NCBI GenBank assembly: GCA_041628355.1
Contig: JBFKPJ010000001.1
Location: 26,407 to 90,406 of the forward strand
Length of the DNA: 64,000 bases
From: Muriicola sp041628355
Lineage (GTDB): Bacteria > Bacteroidota > Bacteroidia > Flavobacteriales > Flavobacteriaceae
Direction of reading: 5' to 3'
The notes beneath the pieces were generated by a model. It worked only from the letters and a program-made list of their open reading frames with translations. It was not told the origin of the DNA and searched no databases. This document shows, piece by piece, positions 63,068-64,000 of this stretch; position 1 is the stretch's first letter, and each line of letters opens with the position of its first letter. Position numbers and translations under genes: made by a program.

Positions 63068-63958
63068 TCACCCTACCCTTTTTGCCGAATTCCTGTTCTT
63101 GAGGATCCCGTTGGCCACCACGGTGAGAAGTATGATCATTCCTCCCACATAGAACTGGGCGTTCATCCTTTCGCTCTCCCCAAAAATGGCAAAGGCCAGC
63201 AGGATCCCATATACAGGCTCCAGGTTCACGGTAAGCAGCACGGTATAGGGACTCACAAAGCGCATGACCTTCACGGAGGCAATGAAGGCAAAGGCCGTGC
63301 AGACAGAGGCCAGGAGAAGAAGGTAGGTCCAGTCCGCTGAGTTCAGGGTAAAGAACTCTGGGGTGAAACCCGAACTTACCAGCAGAAAGACCGAGATGAA
63401 CAGCGCCCCACTGAGCAGTTCATAAAATCCGATGACGGAAGGTTTGTGGGTTTTGATCAGCCGACCGTTGATCAGGGTAAAGACGGCGCCGAGGAAGGCA
63501 GAGACCAGGGCCAGCAAAATCCCTTCTGTATATTCCACCCCCACATTAAAGATAAAATACAGGCCCAGGATCACCACGAGCCCAAAGACCACCTCATACC
63601 CGATCACCTTCCTCCCGTACCACAGAGGCTCGAGGAGGGATCCGAAGAATGCTCCCGTAGCCATGGTGGCCAGGGCCACGGACACATTGGACACTTTGAT
63701 GGCTCCAAAGAAGGTGATCCAGTGCAGCGCGATCACTATTCCCGCCGCCACCAGGATAAGGCATGTTTTAACGGAAACTGCAAAAGGGATCTTCCGGATC
63801 ACCATATAAAGCAGGATACACAAGGCCGCCAACGACATCCGGTACCAGACAAGGGGCATAGCGTCAATAGAGATCAGTTTGCCCAGTACAGCAGTAAATC
63901 CCCAGATGAATACGATGAGGTGAAGCAGGAAGTAGTTCCTCAGTTTATCGCTTTGCAT
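63068..63958 (-). CDS. EamA-type transporter (DMT superfamily)
   Basis: A 297-residue protein with ten membrane helices in two EamA repeats (FIWGFTAVLGKLISI ... and LLTVNLEPVYGILLAFAIFGE). The LEPVYGILLA segment is typical of DMT exporters for amino acids or metabolites. Start at ATG 63958 (MQSDKLRNYFL), which overlaps the end of the preceding gene by 14 bases. Confidence 0.86.
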   Translation of the reverse strand: MQSDKLRNYFLLHLIVFIWGFTAVLGKLISIDAMPLVWYRMSLAALCILLYMVIRKIPFAVSVKTCLILVAAGIVIALHWITFFGAIKVSNVSVALATMATGAFFGSLLEPLWYGRKVIGYEVVFGLVVILGLYFIFNVGVEYTEGILLALVSAFLGAVFTLINGRLIKTHKPSVIGFYELLSGALFISVFLLVSSGFTPEFFTLNSADWTYLLLLASVCTAFAFIASVKVMRFVSPYTVLLTVNLEPVYGILLAFAIFGESERMNAQFYVGGMIILLTVVANGILKNRNSAKRVG

Positions 63959-64000
63959 GTTGCAGGAGGTAGAGCCCGAGGGCACCGAAGGCCAGGTTGG
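63945..64000 (-). CDS. End of an unidentified gene (17 residues visible)
   Basis: On the minus strand a frame entering from the window edge reads ..NLAFGALGLYLLQHAKR and stops at TAA 63947-63945. The hydrophobic stretch suggests a C-terminal membrane helix. It overlaps the EamA start, the usual form of translational coupling, which supports a real gene. The family cannot be named from so few residues. Confidence 0.5.
   Translation of the reverse strand, partial: NLAFGALGLYLLQHAKR

Noticed and set aside
1..64000. CRISPR arrays, insertion sequences, prophage, tRNA or rRNA genes
   Set aside because: No direct-repeat arrays, transposase frames, T-loop GTTCGA signatures in a tRNA context, or rRNA segments were seen.

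Overview
The window reads as chromosomal DNA of a marine-type Flavobacteriaceae member (Bacteroidota), with GC near or slightly above one half by eye. The signs are Bacteroidota promoters of the form TTG-N18-20-TAnnTTTG, few Shine-Dalgarno sequences, TonB receptors with carboxypeptidase-like N-domains, and several families largely confined to this phylum (DUF3667, DUF4249, DUF6095, CCC-motif membrane proteins, bacillithiol enzyme BshC). No phage, insertion sequence, CRISPR array, rRNA or tRNA was seen, so this looks like core genome.

Layout. 1-5 kb: the start of bshC (minus, cut by the window edge), a secreted M14 peptidase, a DUF3667 membrane protein and an AlkD-like repair protein. 5-11 kb: ion transport (NhaP-type, KefB-type, VIT1-like and CorA-like proteins) around a cbpA-cbpM co-chaperone pair. 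11-16 kb: fasciclin and SRPBCC proteins, an MFS transporter, then rny, a probable 6S RNA, zapA and a coiled-coil partner. 16-24 kb: M23 peptidase, TonB receptor and a secreted protein in one operon; a cysteine desulfurase; a lipoprotein; an Smr protein; three small Cys-motif membrane proteins. 24-35 kb: recQ; kdsD-tatC-CMD; lptB; pssA; DUF4105 and ABC-F ATPase; a shortened methyltransferase-like protein; a 46-residue membrane protein; a cobalamin adenosyltransferase. 35-47 kb: DUF2795, secA, a histidine kinase, a second M14 peptidase with an amidohydrolase, and a carboxypeptidase-regulatory-like protein. 47-64 kb: monomeric icd, TonB receptor with DUF4249, glycerate kinase, thrS-infC-rpmI-rplT, YjbQ, a HAD phosphatase, a secreted protein of unknown role, dnaB, accA, an EamA transporter, and the last codons of one more gene.

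Most striking are two RNA genes. One, about 165 nt between zapA and rny, folds into a long closed rod and is very probably 6S RNA. The other, about 400 nt between 46.76 and 47.16 kb, has its own near-perfect promoter, a chain of hairpins including two copies of a UUCG-capped motif, and a strong intrinsic terminator. I cannot match it to a known RNA family, and it is the best candidate here for something undescribed. Further points of interest are an AUA start codon on infC, several nearly leaderless genes, a methyltransferase-like protein without its cofactor site, a CorA-type protein with GTN instead of GMN, and small genes easily missed by gene callers.
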